A stretch of DNA of 64,000 nucleotides, taken from NCBI RefSeq assembly GCF_007747215.1, contig NZ_CP036273.1:2526322-2590321 (forward strand). The letters run 5' to 3'. This document shows, one piece after another, positions 53,303-62,879 of this stretch (positions within the stretch are counted from its first letter, which is position 1; each line of letters starts with the position of its first letter). The notes under the pieces were generated by a model. The model saw only the letters and a list, made by a program, of their open reading frames with translations, did not search any database and was not told the DNA's origin. This DNA comes from Urbifossiella limnaea (lineage in GTDB: Bacteria > Planctomycetota > Planctomycetia > Gemmatales > Gemmataceae). Made by a program: the position numbers and the translations under genes.

Positions 53303-54420
53303 GCAGCCTCGCGGAGTGTCGTCGGCGGCGCGTCGAGGCGCTTGTTCAATTCGTCGGTCACGTCGTACACGTTGTCGATTTTACCGCCCATCACCACGTG
53401 ATAATTCGGCACGCCGTGGTCGGGGCGGAACAAGATCGGCCGGCTGTCGTCGGCCTCGCTGCGGGGCAGCACCGTCTTCACCTCCCACAGCGAGTCACGG
53501 TACTCACAGCGGGCCAGCGCCGGCAGGTAGCGGGCGGCGTCCCGCACCATGTGCGGGAAGGCGGTGCGGCGCTCGGCGGCGGCGGCTACGGCGTAGGCCG
53601 CCGTCGGGGCCGGGTCGTACCAGTGGCCGTGCGGCGTGTAGCGGACGTGGCTCAGCGTGTGGAGGCCGCGCGGGGGGAACGGCATGCACGAGAAGAACGG
53701 GCCGTCCATGACCGTCACCCCGAGCCCCTTCAGCGCGGCCGGCACCTCGACCAGCGCCATCTCCGCGAGTTCGTGCTTCAGCGGGATCACCGGCAGCCCC
53801 GACGCGGCGGCCGCCGCGTTCGTCTGGGCGTAGGAGCAGGTCACAACCAGCCCCGCCGCCACGTCTGCCCCCGCCGCACGTACCCGCAACGCGGCACCGG
53901 GTAGCGGCGTAACCTTTTCCACCGGCGTGTTCAGCCGCACGGTCACGCCTGCGCGTCGCACCCGCTCAGCCATCACGTCGCGGAGGCGGGCGGCGTCGAA
54001 GGCGTATTCGCGGACGCGGAATACGTCCTCGACCAGGTCGCGGTCGAACAGCCGCGTCACGCCCACGTCCGCCGGCTCGACCGGGGCGCCGATCCGCCGC
54101 ATGGCCTCGGCGAACTGGCCGGCCGTGACCTTCGAGCCGCGGCGGGCCACGGCGTACAGCTTCTCGAACGTCGCGTCCACGGCCGGGGCGAACTCGGCGA
54201 CGAACCGCGGGAAGTTCACCCGGCTGCGGACGGCGGTGAGCACGCTCCGCGGGTAGTGGTAGCCGTTGTGGACGCGGGCCTGGTTCGCGTAGGACGCCCG
54301 CGCCATCAGCGCCGGCCCGGCCTCGCACAGCAGCACCCGGCGGAAGCGGGCGGCCAGTTGCTCGGCCAGGTACAGGCCGTAGAACCCGCCGCCGACCACG
54401 ACCGCGTTCCACCGCTCCAT
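53299..54420 (-). CDS. FAD-dependent oxidoreductase of the glycan cluster
   Basis: A 373-residue DAO-fold flavoprotein. The FAD loop is AVVVGGGFYGLYLAEQLAAR, and YANQARVHNGYHYPRSVLTA is a recognisable block of oxidoreductases that sit in surface-polysaccharide clusters. The end, NYHVVMGGKIDNVYDVTDEL, closes the flavin site. Substrate could be a nucleotide-linked or lipid-linked sugar rather than an amino acid, given the neighbours. ATG 54420 starts the flavin fold. It ends in a 4-base overlap with the next gene. Confidence 0.78.
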   Translation of the reverse strand: MERWNAVVVGGGFYGLYLAEQLAARFRRVLLCEAGPALMARASYANQARVHNGYHYPRSVLTAVRSRVNFPRFVAEFAPAVDATFEKLYAVARRGSKVTAGQFAEAMRRIGAPVEPADVGVTRLFDRDLVEDVFRVREYAFDAARLRDVMAERVRRAGVTVRLNTPVEKVTPLPGAALRVRAAGADVAAGLVVTCSYAQTNAAAAASGLPVIPLKHELAEMALVEVPAALKGLGVTVMDGPFFSCMPFPPRGLHTLSHVRYTPHGHWYDPAPTAAYAVAAAAERRTAFPHMVRDAARYLPALARCEYRDSLWEVKTVLPRSEADDSRPILFRPDHGVPNYHVVMGGKIDNVYDVTDELNKRLDAPPTTLREAA

Positions 54421-54428
54421 CGGTGCCC

Positions 54429-55250
54429 CTACGCGGCTTCGCCGTCCGGGCGGAACCCGGACGGCCCGGTCACCCCCCGCTTCGAGTCTCTCACGAAGTC
54501 GATCAGCTCCCGCACCGCGGGGAGCGCCCCGAATTGGGCCTCGGCCCGCAGCATCGCCACCGGAATCAGGAGCCGCTCGACGTAGATCGACCGGAAGACG
54601 CGCCGCACGGCGTTGATCTCCGCGTTCGATACGCCCGCGCGGCGCATCCCGACGACGTTCACGCCGCAGACGTGGTTCACGTCCTGGATGACCCAGAACG
54701 GCGGGATGTCCTTGCTGCTGGCCGACGAGCCGCTGAGCAAGGCCAGTCGGCCGACGCGGCAGAACTGGTGGACGGCCGAGTTCCCGCTGAGGAAGACGCG
54801 GTCGCCGGTCGTCACGTGGCCGCCGAGCAGGGCCGAATTCGCGTAAATGCCGTGGTTGCCCACCACACAGTCGTGGGCGACGTGGGCACCGGCCATGAAC
54901 AGGTTTCCGTCGCCGATGGTCGTCACGCCCGTCCCCGGGCCGGCGCCGGTCGGCATGCCGCGGTGAACGGTGACGTGTTCGCGGAACGTGTTGCCGGCGC
55001 CGATCACGACGCGAGTCGGCTCGCCGGCGTAGGCCGTGTGCTGCGGGGCGCCGCCGATCACACTGCCAGTGTCGAACGTGTTGTTCGGGCCGGCCGTCAG
55101 CGGGCCGGTCAGACGGGCTTGCGCGGCGACCACGCAGCCGGGGCCGAGTTCGACCTGGCCGTCGATTACCGCCAGCGGGCCGACGCGTACGTCCGGGGCG
55201 AGTTGGGCGTCGGGCGACACCACGGCAGAGGGGTGAATCAGCGGCGGCAT
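54429..55250 (-). CDS. LpxA-like acyltransferase with left-handed beta-helix
   Basis: A 273-residue trimeric hexapeptide-repeat enzyme. PPLIHPSAVVSPDAQLAPDV begins the helix, AHVAHDCVVGNHG carries the catalytic His of LpxA, and SSASSKDIPPFWVIQDVNHV precedes the C-terminal helical domain (VRRVFRSIYVERLLIPVAML). LpxA adds a 3-hydroxyacyl chain to UDP-GlcNAc in lipid A synthesis. Here it opens a glycan cluster instead of an lpx operon, so it may acylate another UDP-sugar. A GTG at 55268 could extend it by six residues. Confidence 0.85.
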   Translation of the reverse strand: MPPLIHPSAVVSPDAQLAPDVRVGPLAVIDGQVELGPGCVVAAQARLTGPLTAGPNNTFDTGSVIGGAPQHTAYAGEPTRVVIGAGNTFREHVTVHRGMPTGAGPGTGVTTIGDGNLFMAGAHVAHDCVVGNHGIYANSALLGGHVTTGDRVFLSGNSAVHQFCRVGRLALLSGSSASSKDIPPFWVIQDVNHVCGVNVVGMRRAGVSNAEINAVRRVFRSIYVERLLIPVAMLRAEAQFGALPAVRELIDFVRDSKRGVTGPSGFRPDGEAA

Positions 55251-55341
55251 GGGCTTCCTTCCGGGCACCGCGGGCGGCTCGGTTTACCCCAAGCCCCGCC
55301 GCCGTGCCAGCCCAGTTTCCCCAGCCGCATATCCTGACGGG

Positions 55342-55671
55342 ATGCCGACCCTGTTCATGGTCGAACTCGCCGTCGCTGACGCCGCCGCGTCCCGCAGGTG
55401 GTACGAGGTCACGCTCGGGATGAAGGTCGTGACGGTCGATGCGTCCACCGGGTTCGCGCTGCTCCAGGACGAGCGCGGCGGGCGGCTCGCGCTGAAGCCA
55501 GGCACGCCGAACCCGGGGGGTGTGACGCTGCACTTCGAGGTCGCGGACGTGGCCGCGGCGATACGGGGGCTACGGCCGGACGGCCCGGCCGTGGTCAGCC
55601 CCGAGGGCTACCGCGAGGCGTTCGTCCGCGACCCGGACGGGTATCGCGTGGGGCTGTTCGCGTGGACCTGA
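55342..55671 (+). CDS. glyoxalase/bleomycin-resistance/dioxygenase (VOC) protein
   Basis: A 109-residue vicinal-oxygen-chelate protein. LFMVELAVADAAASRRWYEV, GMKVVTVDASTGFALLQDE and FEVADVAAAIRGLRPDG form the two beta-alpha-beta-beta-beta units, ending with FVRDPDGYRVGLFAWT. Metal positions are partly conserved (Glu in VELAV and HFEV) but the substrate cannot be told: members include lactoylglutathione lyase, fosfomycin and bleomycin resistance and dioxygenases. It converges on the TPR gene with two bases between stops. Confidence 0.85.
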   Translation: MPTLFMVELAVADAAASRRWYEVTLGMKVVTVDASTGFALLQDERGGRLALKPGTPNPGGVTLHFEVADVAAAIRGLRPDGPAVVSPEGYREAFVRDPDGYRVGLFAWT

Positions 55672-55673
55672 GC

Positions 55674-55997
55674 CTACTCGACCGTCGCTAGCAGGCCCAA
55701 CATTTCGCCACGGGCGTGCATGGCGTCCGCCGTTCCGACTCGATCCGCCGCCGCTATCCCGTCGCGCAGCACCGTCGCCGCCTCGTCGGTGCGGTCCAGC
55801 CGCGCCAGCGCCTGACCCGCTTGCAGGTACGCCGGGATGAACGGCGCCGCGGCGAACCTCGCGATCATGTCGCGCAGCACCGTAACGCACCCGGCGTCGT
55901 CGCCGGCACTACTGTGCTCCATCGCCAGGGCGTAGTGCAGCTCCGGGTCGTCCGGCGTCTCGGCCAGGAGTGCCTCGATTCGAGCCATCCGCGACAT
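55674..55997 (-). CDS. small TPR-like protein
   Basis: A 107-residue helical protein with three TPR-like units (DDPELHYALAMEHSSAGDDA, PFIPAYLQAGQALARLDRTD, EAATVLRDGIAAADRVGTAD). It would bind a partner through a small superhelix. There is no signal peptide. It converges on the VOC gene and is divergent from the protease gene across 296 bases. Confidence 0.75.
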   Translation of the reverse strand: MSRMARIEALLAETPDDPELHYALAMEHSSAGDDAGCVTVLRDMIARFAAAPFIPAYLQAGQALARLDRTDEAATVLRDGIAAADRVGTADAMHARGEMLGLLATVE

Positions 55998-56293
55998 CGT
56001 TCGCTCCGTGCCGGTCGTGCCGGTTCTGCGGTCACCTGCTCACGCTACGGCCGCCGCCGCCGCCGGACAACCGGACCGACCCGCACCGTCGCACGGACCG
56101 GCCGAACCCGCGGACACTGACCCACCCCGCACCGCCGTCGCAGCCGCGCCCCGGCCCGGAAATCCCGGGCGTTCCACCGCTTGCCGCGATGCAGCGGGCG
56201 CCGCCGAAGGGCCGATCGTTCACCCGTCCACCGACGGCACGGACGGCCGCCCCCGCGGGATGGCACGTCCGGCTCGGCAGCTCCGGGGTCACC
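55998..56293. other. 296-bp GC-rich divergent spacer
   Basis: This spacer lies between the leftward TPR gene and the rightward protease gene. It is GC-rich and open in several frames but has no ribosome site or family motif. It must hold the promoters of both genes. No clear -10/-35 pair was found by eye. Confidence 0.3.
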
Positions 56294-57718
56294 ATGCGTT
56301 CGCCGATGGCCACGCGCTTCGTCCGCCGGCTGTTTCTCGGGGCCGGCCTCGCCGCCGGTTTCGGGTTCGCCGTTGCCGCCCCCAGTACCGCGCCCGTGGC
56401 GTCGGCCGAGCCGCCGGCGGTCGTGACCGCGTCGGGCCGCAGCATCACCCCCGGCAAGCGGCGCGACGAGGTCGTGGACGTGTACGACCGGGTGAAGGCG
56501 TCCGTCGTCAACATCCACTCCGAGCGAACGGTCAACACCCCGGGCGACGACCCGTTCAGCCGCACGCCCGTGCGGCCGCAGCAGGTCAACGGCATGGGCA
56601 CGGGCATCGTGCTCGACCCGCGCGGCTACATCCTCACCAACTTCCACGTCATCGAAGACGTGTCCGCCCTGCGGGTGCGGCTGCACGACGGCACCGGCTA
56701 CCCGGCGCGCGTGGTCGGAACCGACAAGGAGGCCGACCTGGCGCTGGTGAAGATCGACCCGGCCCGGCCGCTGCCGGTGATGCCGCCGGGCACGTCCACA
56801 GACCTGATGGTCGGCGAGCCGGTCATCGCCATCGGCAACGCCTTCGGGTACGAGCACACGGTGACGCAGGGCCGCGTGTCGTTCAAGGGCCGCGACGTGT
56901 CGCTGAACAAGGACACCGGCTACAAGAACCTCATCCAGACGAGCGCCCCCATCAACCCCGGCAACAGCGGCGGCCCCCTCCTGAACGTGCTCGGCGAGCT
57001 GGTCGGCGTGAACGTCGCCATCCGCGCCGGCGCCCAGAACATCGGGTTCGCACTGCCGATCGACTACGTGGTCGGTCGTGCCGCGAACATGATGGCGCTC
57101 CGCCGCGGCGGCGTGCGGCACGGGCTGAGTGTTCGCAGCGACGTGATCCGCGATGCCACCGAGGGGCCGGTTCGGCGCAGCGTCGCGGTCGAGTCGGTGG
57201 AGGCCGGTTCGGCGGCGGCCGCGGCGGGCTTCAAGGCCGGCGACGTGATCGACCGCGTGGACGACGTGCCGGTGCTGAGTGCCATCGACCTGGAGCGCGG
57301 CCTGCTCGACAAGCCGGCCGGGAAGCTGGCCGTCCGCGTGACGCGCGGCGGGGCCGCCGTCGAGCCGCTGGAGTTGGCTCTGGAGCCGGCCACGAAGGCC
57401 ATCTCGAACCCGGTCGACCTGGCGTGGCGGCGGCTCGGGGTGAAGCTGAACCCGGTGGGCGCCGACGCCGTTGCGAGGGCCAACCCCCAACTCCGCGGCG
57501 GACTGCTGGTGACCGAGGTTGTGCCGGGCGGGGTTGCCGGGTCGGCGGGCATCCAGCGCGGCGACATCCTGGTGGGCTTGCACACGTGGGAGACGCTGCG
57601 GGTGGACGACGTGGCGTTCGTGCTGACGCACCGCGACTACGCGACGTTCCTGCCGCTGAAATTCTTCCTGGCCCGCGACGGCAAGCTCCGCGACGGCCAC
57701 CTCGCCGGCTCGCCCTAA
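56294..57718 (+). CDS. HtrA/DegP-like serine protease with two PDZ domains
   Basis: A 474-residue exported protein. The signal is [20 protein letters not shown]. The trypsin-like domain has the full triad: His118 in [10 protein letters not shown], Asp148 in [11 protein letters not shown] and Ser225 in [11 protein letters not shown]. Two PDZ domains follow (about residues 300-375 and 400-470; [20 protein letters not shown] and [18 protein letters not shown]). HtrA proteins degrade or refold damaged envelope proteins. It stops on an overlapping TAA/TAG pair with the convergent hscA gene. Confidence 0.92.
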   Translation: MRSPMATRFVRRLFLGAGLAAGFGFAVAAPSTAPVASAEPPAVVTASGRSITPGKRRDEVVDVYDRVKASVVNIHSERTVNTPGDDPFSRTPVRPQQVNGMGTGIVLDPRGYILTNFHVIEDVSALRVRLHDGTGYPARVVGTDKEADLALVKIDPARPLPVMPPGTSTDLMVGEPVIAIGNAFGYEHTVTQGRVSFKGRDVSLNKDTGYKNLIQTSAPINPGNSGGPLLNVLGELVGVNVAIRAGAQNIGFALPIDYVVGRAANMMALRRGGVRHGLSVRSDVIRDATEGPVRRSVAVESVEAGSAAAAAGFKAGDVIDRVDDVPVLSAIDLERGLLDKPAGKLAVRVTRGGAAVEPLELALEPATKAISNPVDLAWRRLGVKLNPVGADAVARANPQLRGGLLVTEVVPGGVAGSAGIQRGDILVGLHTWETLRVDDVAFVLTHRDYATFLPLKFFLARDGKLRDGHLAGSP

Positions 57719-59544
57719 ACGCCGCGGCCCAGCTCGTCCTCGGTCCGGCCGCCGACCGCCCGCCGCAGCACCTCGTTCATCACGAGCTGCGCCAGCGGGT
57801 TGGTCGCGGCCGCGAACCGGTCGATCGCCCGCTGCAACGCCGGGAGTTCGCTCCCGGCCGCGGCATTCCTCAACTCCACGCCGGCGGCGTCGATCGCGGC
57901 CCGCTGCTCGGCGGTGAGCCGGTCGCCGGCCTGCGCGAGTGCCTTCTCCGTGTGCCGCTGATCCACGGCGGCCTTGTTCCGCAGCTCGATCAGCCGGCGG
58001 GCGGTAAAGTCGTCCGCGGCGTTCTCGATGCTCTCCGTCACCAACTGATCCACCTCCGCGGGCGACAGCCCGTGAGTCGGCTGGACCGTCACCTCGGCCG
58101 CGGCGCCGCTCCGCAGTTCCTTCGCCGACACCGTCAGGAGGCCGTTCTGGTCCACGAGGAAGGTCACGTCCACCTGCGCGAACTGCGCCGGCATCGGCGG
58201 GATGCCGGCGAGCTTGAACGTGCCGAGGCAGCGGCAGTCGCGGGCGAGTTCGCGCTCGCCCTGGTAGATGTTCAGGAGGATGGCGGTCTGGCCGTCGGCG
58301 GCGGTGGTGTAGCGCGTGGTGGCCCGGCACGGCACGGTGGTGTTGCGGTGGACGAGCTTGTCCACGACGCCGCCGAGCGTCTCGACGCCGAGCGACAGCG
58401 GTACCACGTCGAGTAGTAGCACGTCGCGGCGGCCGCCGGCGAGGATGTCGGCCTGTACCGCGGCCCCGAGGGCGACGACCTCGTCGGGGTTCAGGTCGGT
58501 ATGCGGGGTGCGGCCGAAGAACTCGCCGACGCGCCGCCGCACGTAGGGGATGCGGGTCGAGCCGCCGACCATCACGACTTCCTGCACCTGGGCCGCGGCG
58601 AGGCCGGCGTCCTTGAGTGCGGCCTTACAGCGGGCGAGGCTGCGGTCGATGTGCGGGGCGATCAGCGCCTCGAACTCGGTTCGCGTCACGACCCGCTCGA
58701 ACGGCGGGCGATTCGGCGCCCGTACGGTCAGCGGTGCGGAGTCGCTGTTGCTCAGGGCGATCTTGCAGCGCTCGGCGGCGTCGCGGAGGTGCTGCAACAG
58801 CTCCGGGTCGCGGGCGGTCAGGTCGGCCCCCATCTCGCGGGCGGCGAGCGTCATCAGCTCGCGGTCGAAGTCGTCGCCGCCGAGGTACGTGTCGCCGTTG
58901 GTGGCGAGCACCTTGAAGACGCCGTCGGCGAGCGTGAGGAGCGAGCAGTCGAAGGTGCCGCCGCCGAGGTCGTACACGGCGACGGTGCCGGCTCCCTTGC
59001 GGTCGAGCCCGTAGGCCAGCGCCGCGGCCGTCGGCTCGTTCACGATCCGCAGTACGTCCAGCCCGGCGATGCGGCCGGCGTCGCGGGTCGCCTGCCGCTG
59101 GGCGTCGTCGAAGTACGCCGGGACGGTGATGACCGCCTTCGTCGGGTTGCCGGCCCGCTTCCGGACCTCCTTCAGGATCATCGCCGAGAGTTCTTCCGGC
59201 GTGTGCTCGTGCCCGGCGACGTTCACGCGGAGCACTTTCCGCCCGCCGTCCGTCTCGCGCTCGACGATCTGGTGCGGGATGAGCTTCAGCTCGCGCTCGA
59301 GGTCGGCGAGGGTGCGGCCCATGAGCCGCTTGACGCTGAAGATGGTGTGCTCGGGGTCCGACAGGGCCCGCTCGCGCGCGGCCGTGCCGACGAGGACCGT
59401 GCCGTCCGGGTGGAAGCTGATGGCGCTGGGGATGAGGGCGTTCCCCGCCGCGTCGCGGAGGACGGTGGGCGACCCGTCCACGACCGCGGCGGCGAGGCTG
59501 AACGTGGTCCCGAGGTCGATGCCGACGACGGCCGGTGTGGTCAT
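57715..59544 (-). CDS. hscA: Hsp70 chaperone of the Isc system (HscA-like)
   Basis: A 609-residue Hsp70. The nucleotide domain has [49 protein letters not shown] and [17 protein letters not shown]; the substrate domain follows with [17 protein letters not shown]. Its place after hscB, iscA, iscU, iscS and iscR identifies it as HscA, which releases clusters from IscU, rather than DnaK. Its ATG overlaps the upstream small gene (ATGA). Two small genes and a tRNA separate it from hscB, which is unusual. Confidence 0.88.
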   Translation of the reverse strand: MTTPAVVGIDLGTTFSLAAAVVDGSPTVLRDAAGNALIPSAISFHPDGTVLVGTAARERALSDPEHTIFSVKRLMGRTLADLERELKLIPHQIVERETDGGRKVLRVNVAGHEHTPEELSAMILKEVRKRAGNPTKAVITVPAYFDDAQRQATRDAGRIAGLDVLRIVNEPTAAALAYGLDRKGAGTVAVYDLGGGTFDCSLLTLADGVFKVLATNGDTYLGGDDFDRELMTLAAREMGADLTARDPELLQHLRDAAERCKIALSNSDSAPLTVRAPNRPPFERVVTRTEFEALIAPHIDRSLARCKAALKDAGLAAAQVQEVVMVGGSTRIPYVRRRVGEFFGRTPHTDLNPDEVVALGAAVQADILAGGRRDVLLLDVVPLSLGVETLGGVVDKLVHRNTTVPCRATTRYTTAADGQTAILLNIYQGERELARDCRCLGTFKLAGIPPMPAQFAQVDVTFLVDQNGLLTVSAKELRSGAAAEVTVQPTHGLSPAEVDQLVTESIENAADDFTARRLIELRNKAAVDQRHTEKALAQAGDRLTAEQRAAIDAAGVELRNAAAGSELPALQRAIDRFAAATNPLAQLVMNEVLRRAVGGRTEDELGRGV

Positions 59545-59765
59545 GCGGGGAGATTTCCGTTCTTGTCGTACCCGAGCATCTGGTACATCGCGTCGAGTAA
59601 CTCGGGCGGTGGGTTGTGCGCGAAATCGAGTACGAGCGCCCGTTGAAGGATGTTATCGGGTGGGAGATCGGGTCGCGCTACGTCGTCGAGTAGCGCGTGC
59701 AGGAGTCGCAGTCTCTCTGGCCGCGGCAAAATGCGGGCAGCGTTAAGGAGCTCATCAGCAGACAT
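59541..59765 (-). CDS. small addiction-module-like protein
   Basis: A 74-residue protein. [27 protein letters not shown] (in two parts) resembles the short family called putative addiction module components (LPPEERAELAEALLDSL type), then a tail [20 protein letters not shown]. No toxin partner such as RelE or ParE lies next to it. The ATG of hscA overlaps its stop. It may be a remnant of a toxin-antitoxin pair inserted in the isc operon, or an unrelated small regulator. Confidence 0.5.
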   Translation of the reverse strand: MSADELLNAARILPRPERLRLLHALLDDVARPDLPPDNILQRALVLDFAHNPPPELLDAMYQMLGYDKNGNLPA

Positions 59766-59783
59766 TGACTCCTCATTTGCGGA

Positions 59784-60053
59784 CTACCAGCCGAAATGCG
59801 TGTTCAACGCAGCCTTCCCACTCGGTGTTAGTGTGTAACGTAACGCTCTGTCGGCTTCCACTGTGCCAGCGATGAATCCCTTTCCGAGCAACCCACCGCC
59901 TTGTGTGCCGTAGTCAGGCGGACCCACGGTCAACGCACCGAGGATTCGTGCACGTCCACCAACTTGTTCGAGAACGTCGCGCAACAACCCGGTCGGACCT
60001 GCTTGGTACAACTCAAGAAGGATCGCGGCTTCCGCCTCAGTAAGGCTGTTCAC
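59784..60053 (-). CDS. small hypothetical protein in the isc operon
   Basis: An 89-residue protein starting VNSLTEAEAAILLELYQAGP, with a helical N-terminus that resembles a winged-helix or MarR-like half-domain (GPTGLLRDVLEQVGGRARIL), and RALRYTLTPSGKAALNTHFG near the end, a pattern seen in DNA-binding transcription factors. GTG 60053 is preferred because GGAGG stands seven bases upstream; the open frame beyond is the tRNA gene. It lies 18 bases before the addiction-like gene. Confidence 0.55.
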   Translation of the reverse strand: MNSLTEAEAAILLELYQAGPTGLLRDVLEQVGGRARILGALTVGPPDYGTQGGGLLGKGFIAGTVEADRALRYTLTPSGKAALNTHFGW

Positions 60054-60103
60054 GTGGCATCCTCCGAGTTGAATTGCGTCGCATCGGACTGGCGGCCGAG
60101 CAG

Positions 60104-60175
60104 TGGACGCTACAGGATTCGAACCTGTGACCACTCCCGTGTAAGGGGAGTGCTCTACCGCTGAGCTAAGCGTCC
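60104..60175 (-). tRNA. tRNA-Val (UAC anticodon)
   Basis: A 72-base gene with a 7-bp acceptor stem (GGACGCT with AGCGTCC), D-arm GCTCAGCGGTAGAGC, anticodon stem-loop CTCCC-CTTACAC-GGGAG with anticodon UAC, variable loop TGGTC and T-arm ACAGG-TTCGAAT-CCTGT. The discriminator base is A and CCA is not encoded. It begins four bases after the hscB stop and is followed by two small genes and hscA, so it lies inside the isc operon. Confidence 0.96.
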
Positions 60176-60179
60176 AAAG

Positions 60180-60671
60180 TTAGTCTTCGGGCAGCGCCCG
60201 CGCCAGGCTGCGGAGCGTCTTCAGGGCGTTCAACGACCGGCGGACCGCCACCAACCGCCCCGCGTCGCCGGCTTCGACCCGTGCGAACCCGTCCGCGACT
60301 TGCGTCATCAGCGCGGCCGATCGCTCCTCGATGTCGGCCCGAACGGCGGCGTGCTGGATCGCGTCCTCGGCTCGTTCGCGCAGGTCCATCACCTCCGCGA
60401 GGAACGTCGGCTCGACGCCCTTCTCCTGGCTCGCCGGCGGGCCGCCGAGCAACCCCAGAAGGTAGTCGGCGCGGGCGAACGGGTCGCGCAGTGTGGTGTA
60501 CGCCTCGTTCACCGCGGCCGACAGGTCGGTGCTCGCGGCCAGGTCGGCCGCGGCCCCCGCAGCGTGGTAGTCCGGGTGGACGGCCCGCGACTGCGCCAGG
60601 TACGCCCGCTCCAGCGCGGCCGCGTCAACGACGAACCGCCTCGGCAGGCCGAGGCGGGTGAAGTGATCCAT
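60180..60671 (-). CDS. hscB: Fe-S co-chaperone HscB
   Basis: A 163-residue J-protein. MDHFTRLGLPRRF opens the J-domain and HPD is kept in RAVHPDYHAA. The C-terminal helical domain (FLAEVMDLRERAEDAIQHAA, LNALKTLRSLARAL) binds IscU. It stimulates the ATPase of HscA to transfer clusters from IscU. ATG 60671 is preferred to a GTG at 60683 that touches the iscA stop. It belongs to the isc operon and is directly followed by tRNA-Val. Confidence 0.9.
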   Translation of the reverse strand: MDHFTRLGLPRRFVVDAAALERAYLAQSRAVHPDYHAAGAAADLAASTDLSAAVNEAYTTLRDPFARADYLLGLLGGPPASQEKGVEPTFLAEVMDLRERAEDAIQHAAVRADIEERSAALMTQVADGFARVEAGDAGRLVAVRRSLNALKTLRSLARALPED

Positions 60672-60683
60672 GCCGGTGACCAC

Positions 60684-61094
60684 TTACATCGAGTACGAGC
60701 TGCCGCACCCGCAGGTGCTCTTGGCGCTCGGGTTGTTCACGGTGAAGCCGCGCTTGTTCAGGTCGTCGTGGAAGTCCACGACCGCCCCGTCCAGGTACAG
60801 CATCGACCGCTTGTCCACCACCACCTCGATGCCGTGGAACTCGAACTTGTGGTCGGTCTTCTCGTCGTACTTCGGGTCGAGGTCGAGCTTGTTCTGGAAG
60901 CCGCTGCACCCGCCGCCCTGCACCCGGACGCGCAGGTACAGCTTCGACTCGGCCTCCGACGCCCCGCCAGCGGCCACGTCGGCGATGTGCCGCTTCACCT
61001 CCGCCGCCGCCTTCTCCGTCACCGTCAGCGGGGCCGCCACCGGGGTCGGGCTGCTGGTCCGGCCGAGGCCGATCGTTTCCGTCGCGGTCGCCAT
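60684..61094 (-). CDS. iscA: iron-sulfur assembly protein IscA/ErpA family
   Basis: A 136-residue A-type carrier. LTVTEKAAAEVKRHIADVAA opens the fold, VQGGGCSGFQNKLDLDP contributes one conserved Cys and STCGCGSSYS at the end gives the CGCG pair, the three cysteines that hold Fe or an iron-sulfur cluster. VVVDKRSMLYLDGAVVDFHD is typical. It receives clusters from IscU and passes them to client proteins. It starts 72 bases after iscU. Confidence 0.93.
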   Translation of the reverse strand: MATATETIGLGRTSSPTPVAAPLTVTEKAAAEVKRHIADVAAGGASEAESKLYLRVRVQGGGCSGFQNKLDLDPKYDEKTDHKFEFHGIEVVVDKRSMLYLDGAVVDFHDDLNKRGFTVNNPSAKSTCGCGSSYSM

Positions 61095-61166
61095 GAGTGT
61101 GTCCCTTTCGAGGAATAGGTCTGCGGGTTAGAGCATTGTACCGCCGGCGGCGGTTCGCCTTTCGGG

Positions 61167-61583
61167 TCAGCCGACCGCGGCCGGCTCGCGGGCCTCGACG
61201 GCGTCCTGCTTCTGCTGGTAGTTCTGGATCGCCGCCTTGATCGCGTCCTCGGCCAGGACCGAGCAGTGGACCTTGACCGGCGGCAGGGCCAACTCCTCGA
61301 CGATCTGCGTGTTCTTGATGTCGAGCGCCTCGTCCACCGTCTTGCCCTTGAGCCACTCGGTGGCCAGGGAACTGGACGCGATGGCCGAGCCGCAGCCGAA
61401 CGTCTTGAACCGCGCGTCCTCGATCACGCCGGTGGTGGGGTTCACCTTGATCTGCAACTTCATCACGTCGCCGCACTCCGGGGCGCCGACGAGGCCGGTG
61501 CCGACCGTCTCGTCCTTGGCGTCGAAGCTGCCGACGTTCCGCGGGTTGTTGTAGTGCTCGAGCACCTTGTCGCTGTACGGCAT
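61167..61583 (-). CDS. iscU: iron-sulfur scaffold IscU
   Basis: A 138-residue scaffold. YSDKVLEHYNNPRNVGSFDA, GAPECGDVMKLQIKV (Cys with Asp), FGCGSAIASSSLATEWLKGK and LPPVKVHCSVLAEDAIKAAI place the three cluster cysteines at about residues 37, 63 and 106. LPPVKVHC is the HscA-binding motif of IscU. It accepts sulfur from IscS and iron and builds [2Fe-2S]. It lies between iscS and iscA, as in proteobacterial isc operons. Confidence 0.96.
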   Translation of the reverse strand: MPYSDKVLEHYNNPRNVGSFDAKDETVGTGLVGAPECGDVMKLQIKVNPTTGVIEDARFKTFGCGSAIASSSLATEWLKGKTVDEALDIKNTQIVEELALPPVKVHCSVLAEDAIKAAIQNYQQKQDAVEAREPAAVG

Positions 61584-61640
61584 CGTGCGTCTCCTGCTCG
61601 GTAAGCCCGGGTCACTCGCCCCCGCGCTGTGGTTGGTGGT

Positions 61641-62858
61641 TTAGTGCGCCGCCCACTCGATCGTCTTCAAGTCCACGCCCTGCTGCACCAGTTCGAACAG
61701 CGGCGACATCTCGCGCAGCCGGTTCACCTCGCGGGTCACGAGGTTCACCACGAAATCGACCTCGGCCTCGGTGTTGAACCGGCCCAGGCCGAAGCGGATG
61801 CTGCTGTGCGCCAGTTCGTCGCCGACGCCCAGCGCCCGCAGGACGTAGCTCGGCTCCAGGCTCGCGCTCGTGCACGCCGAGCCGCTCGACACGGCCACGT
61901 CCTTGATGCCCATCATCAGCCCCTCGCCCTCGACGTAGGCGAAACTGATGTTCGCGTTCCCCGGCAGCCGCTCGGTCGGGTGGCCGTTGAGGTAGCTCTC
62001 GGGGAGCACCTCCATGATCCCCTTGCGGAGCCGTTCCCGCAGCGCGAACGTGCGGGCGGTCTCCTCCGGCATCACGCGGCGGGCGATGTCGCAGGCGGTG
62101 CCCAGGCCGACGATCAGCGGCACCGGCAGGGTGCCCGACCGCATCCCGCGCTCGTGGCCGCCGCCGTCGATCTGCGGCTCCAGCCGGACGCGCGGGTCCT
62201 TCTTGCGGACGTACAGCGCCCCGATCCCCTTCGGCCCGTAAATCTTGTGGGCCGTGAGGCTCAGCAGGTCGATCCCCATCGCCTCCACGTCCAGCGGAAT
62301 CTTGCCGACGGCCTGCACCGCGTCGGTGTGGAACAGCACGCCGCGTTCCTTGCACATCTTGCCGATGGCGCCGATCGGCTGGACCGTGCCGATCTCGTTG
62401 TTCGCGGCCATGACCGACACGAGGATGGTCTTGTCGGTGAGGGCTTCCTTCACCTGCTCGGCGTGGACCTGGCCGTACTTGTCCACCGGCAGGTAGGTCA
62501 CCTGGAACCCGTCGCGCTCGAGCCGCTTGCAGGTGTCGAGCACGGCCTTGTGCTCGGTCGCCTGCGTGACGATGTGGTTCCCCTTCTTCTTGTACATCGC
62601 GGCGACGCCCTTGATCGCCAGGTTGTTGCTCTCGGTGGCGCCGCTGGTGAAGATCACTTCCTTCGGGCTGGCGCCGATGACGCCGGCGATCTGGTCGCGG
62701 CTCTCCTCGACGGCGCTCTCGGCCTCCCACCCGTAGGCGTGGCTGCGGCTGGCGGCGTTGCCGTACTTCTCGGTGAAGTACGGCAGCATGGCCTCGACCA
62801 CGCGCGGGTCGCACCGCGTCGTCGAGTTGTTGTCCATGTAGATCGGCAGCGTCGACAT
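61641..62858 (-). CDS. iscS: cysteine desulfurase IscS
   Basis: A 405-residue PLP enzyme that takes sulfur from cysteine and passes it to Isc[21 protein letters not shown] opens, [17 protein letters not shown] and [20 protein letters not shown] follow, the PLP lysine is in [19 protein letters not shown] and the mobile catalytic Cys in [18 protein letters not shown]. It is IscS rather than NifS or SufS on operon context. ATG 62858 has AGGA eight bases upstream; ATG 62867 is possible. Confidence 0.95.
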   Translation of the reverse strand: MSTLPIYMDNNSTTRCDPRVVEAMLPYFTEKYGNAASRSHAYGWEAESAVEESRDQIAGVIGASPKEVIFTSGATESNNLAIKGVAAMYKKKGNHIVTQATEHKAVLDTCKRLERDGFQVTYLPVDKYGQVHAEQVKEALTDKTILVSVMAANNEIGTVQPIGAIGKMCKERGVLFHTDAVQAVGKIPLDVEAMGIDLLSLTAHKIYGPKGIGALYVRKKDPRVRLEPQIDGGGHERGMRSGTLPVPLIVGLGTACDIARRVMPEETARTFALRERLRKGIMEVLPESYLNGHPTERLPGNANISFAYVEGEGLMMGIKDVAVSSGSACTSASLEPSYVLRALGVGDELAHSSIRFGLGRFNTEAEVDFVVNLVTREVNRLREMSPLFELVQQGVDLKTIEWAAH

Positions 62859-62879
62859 CGTTCGCATCCTGGGGGTGAT

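Noticed and set aside
59541-60053. A complete toxin-antitoxin pair inserted in the isc operon
   Set aside because: Only one protein resembles an addiction-module component, and its neighbour has no toxin motif.
60054-60134. N-terminal extension of the small isc-operon protein
   Set aside because: The added residues are a translation of the tRNA-Val gene; GTG 60053 with its GGAGG is the better start.
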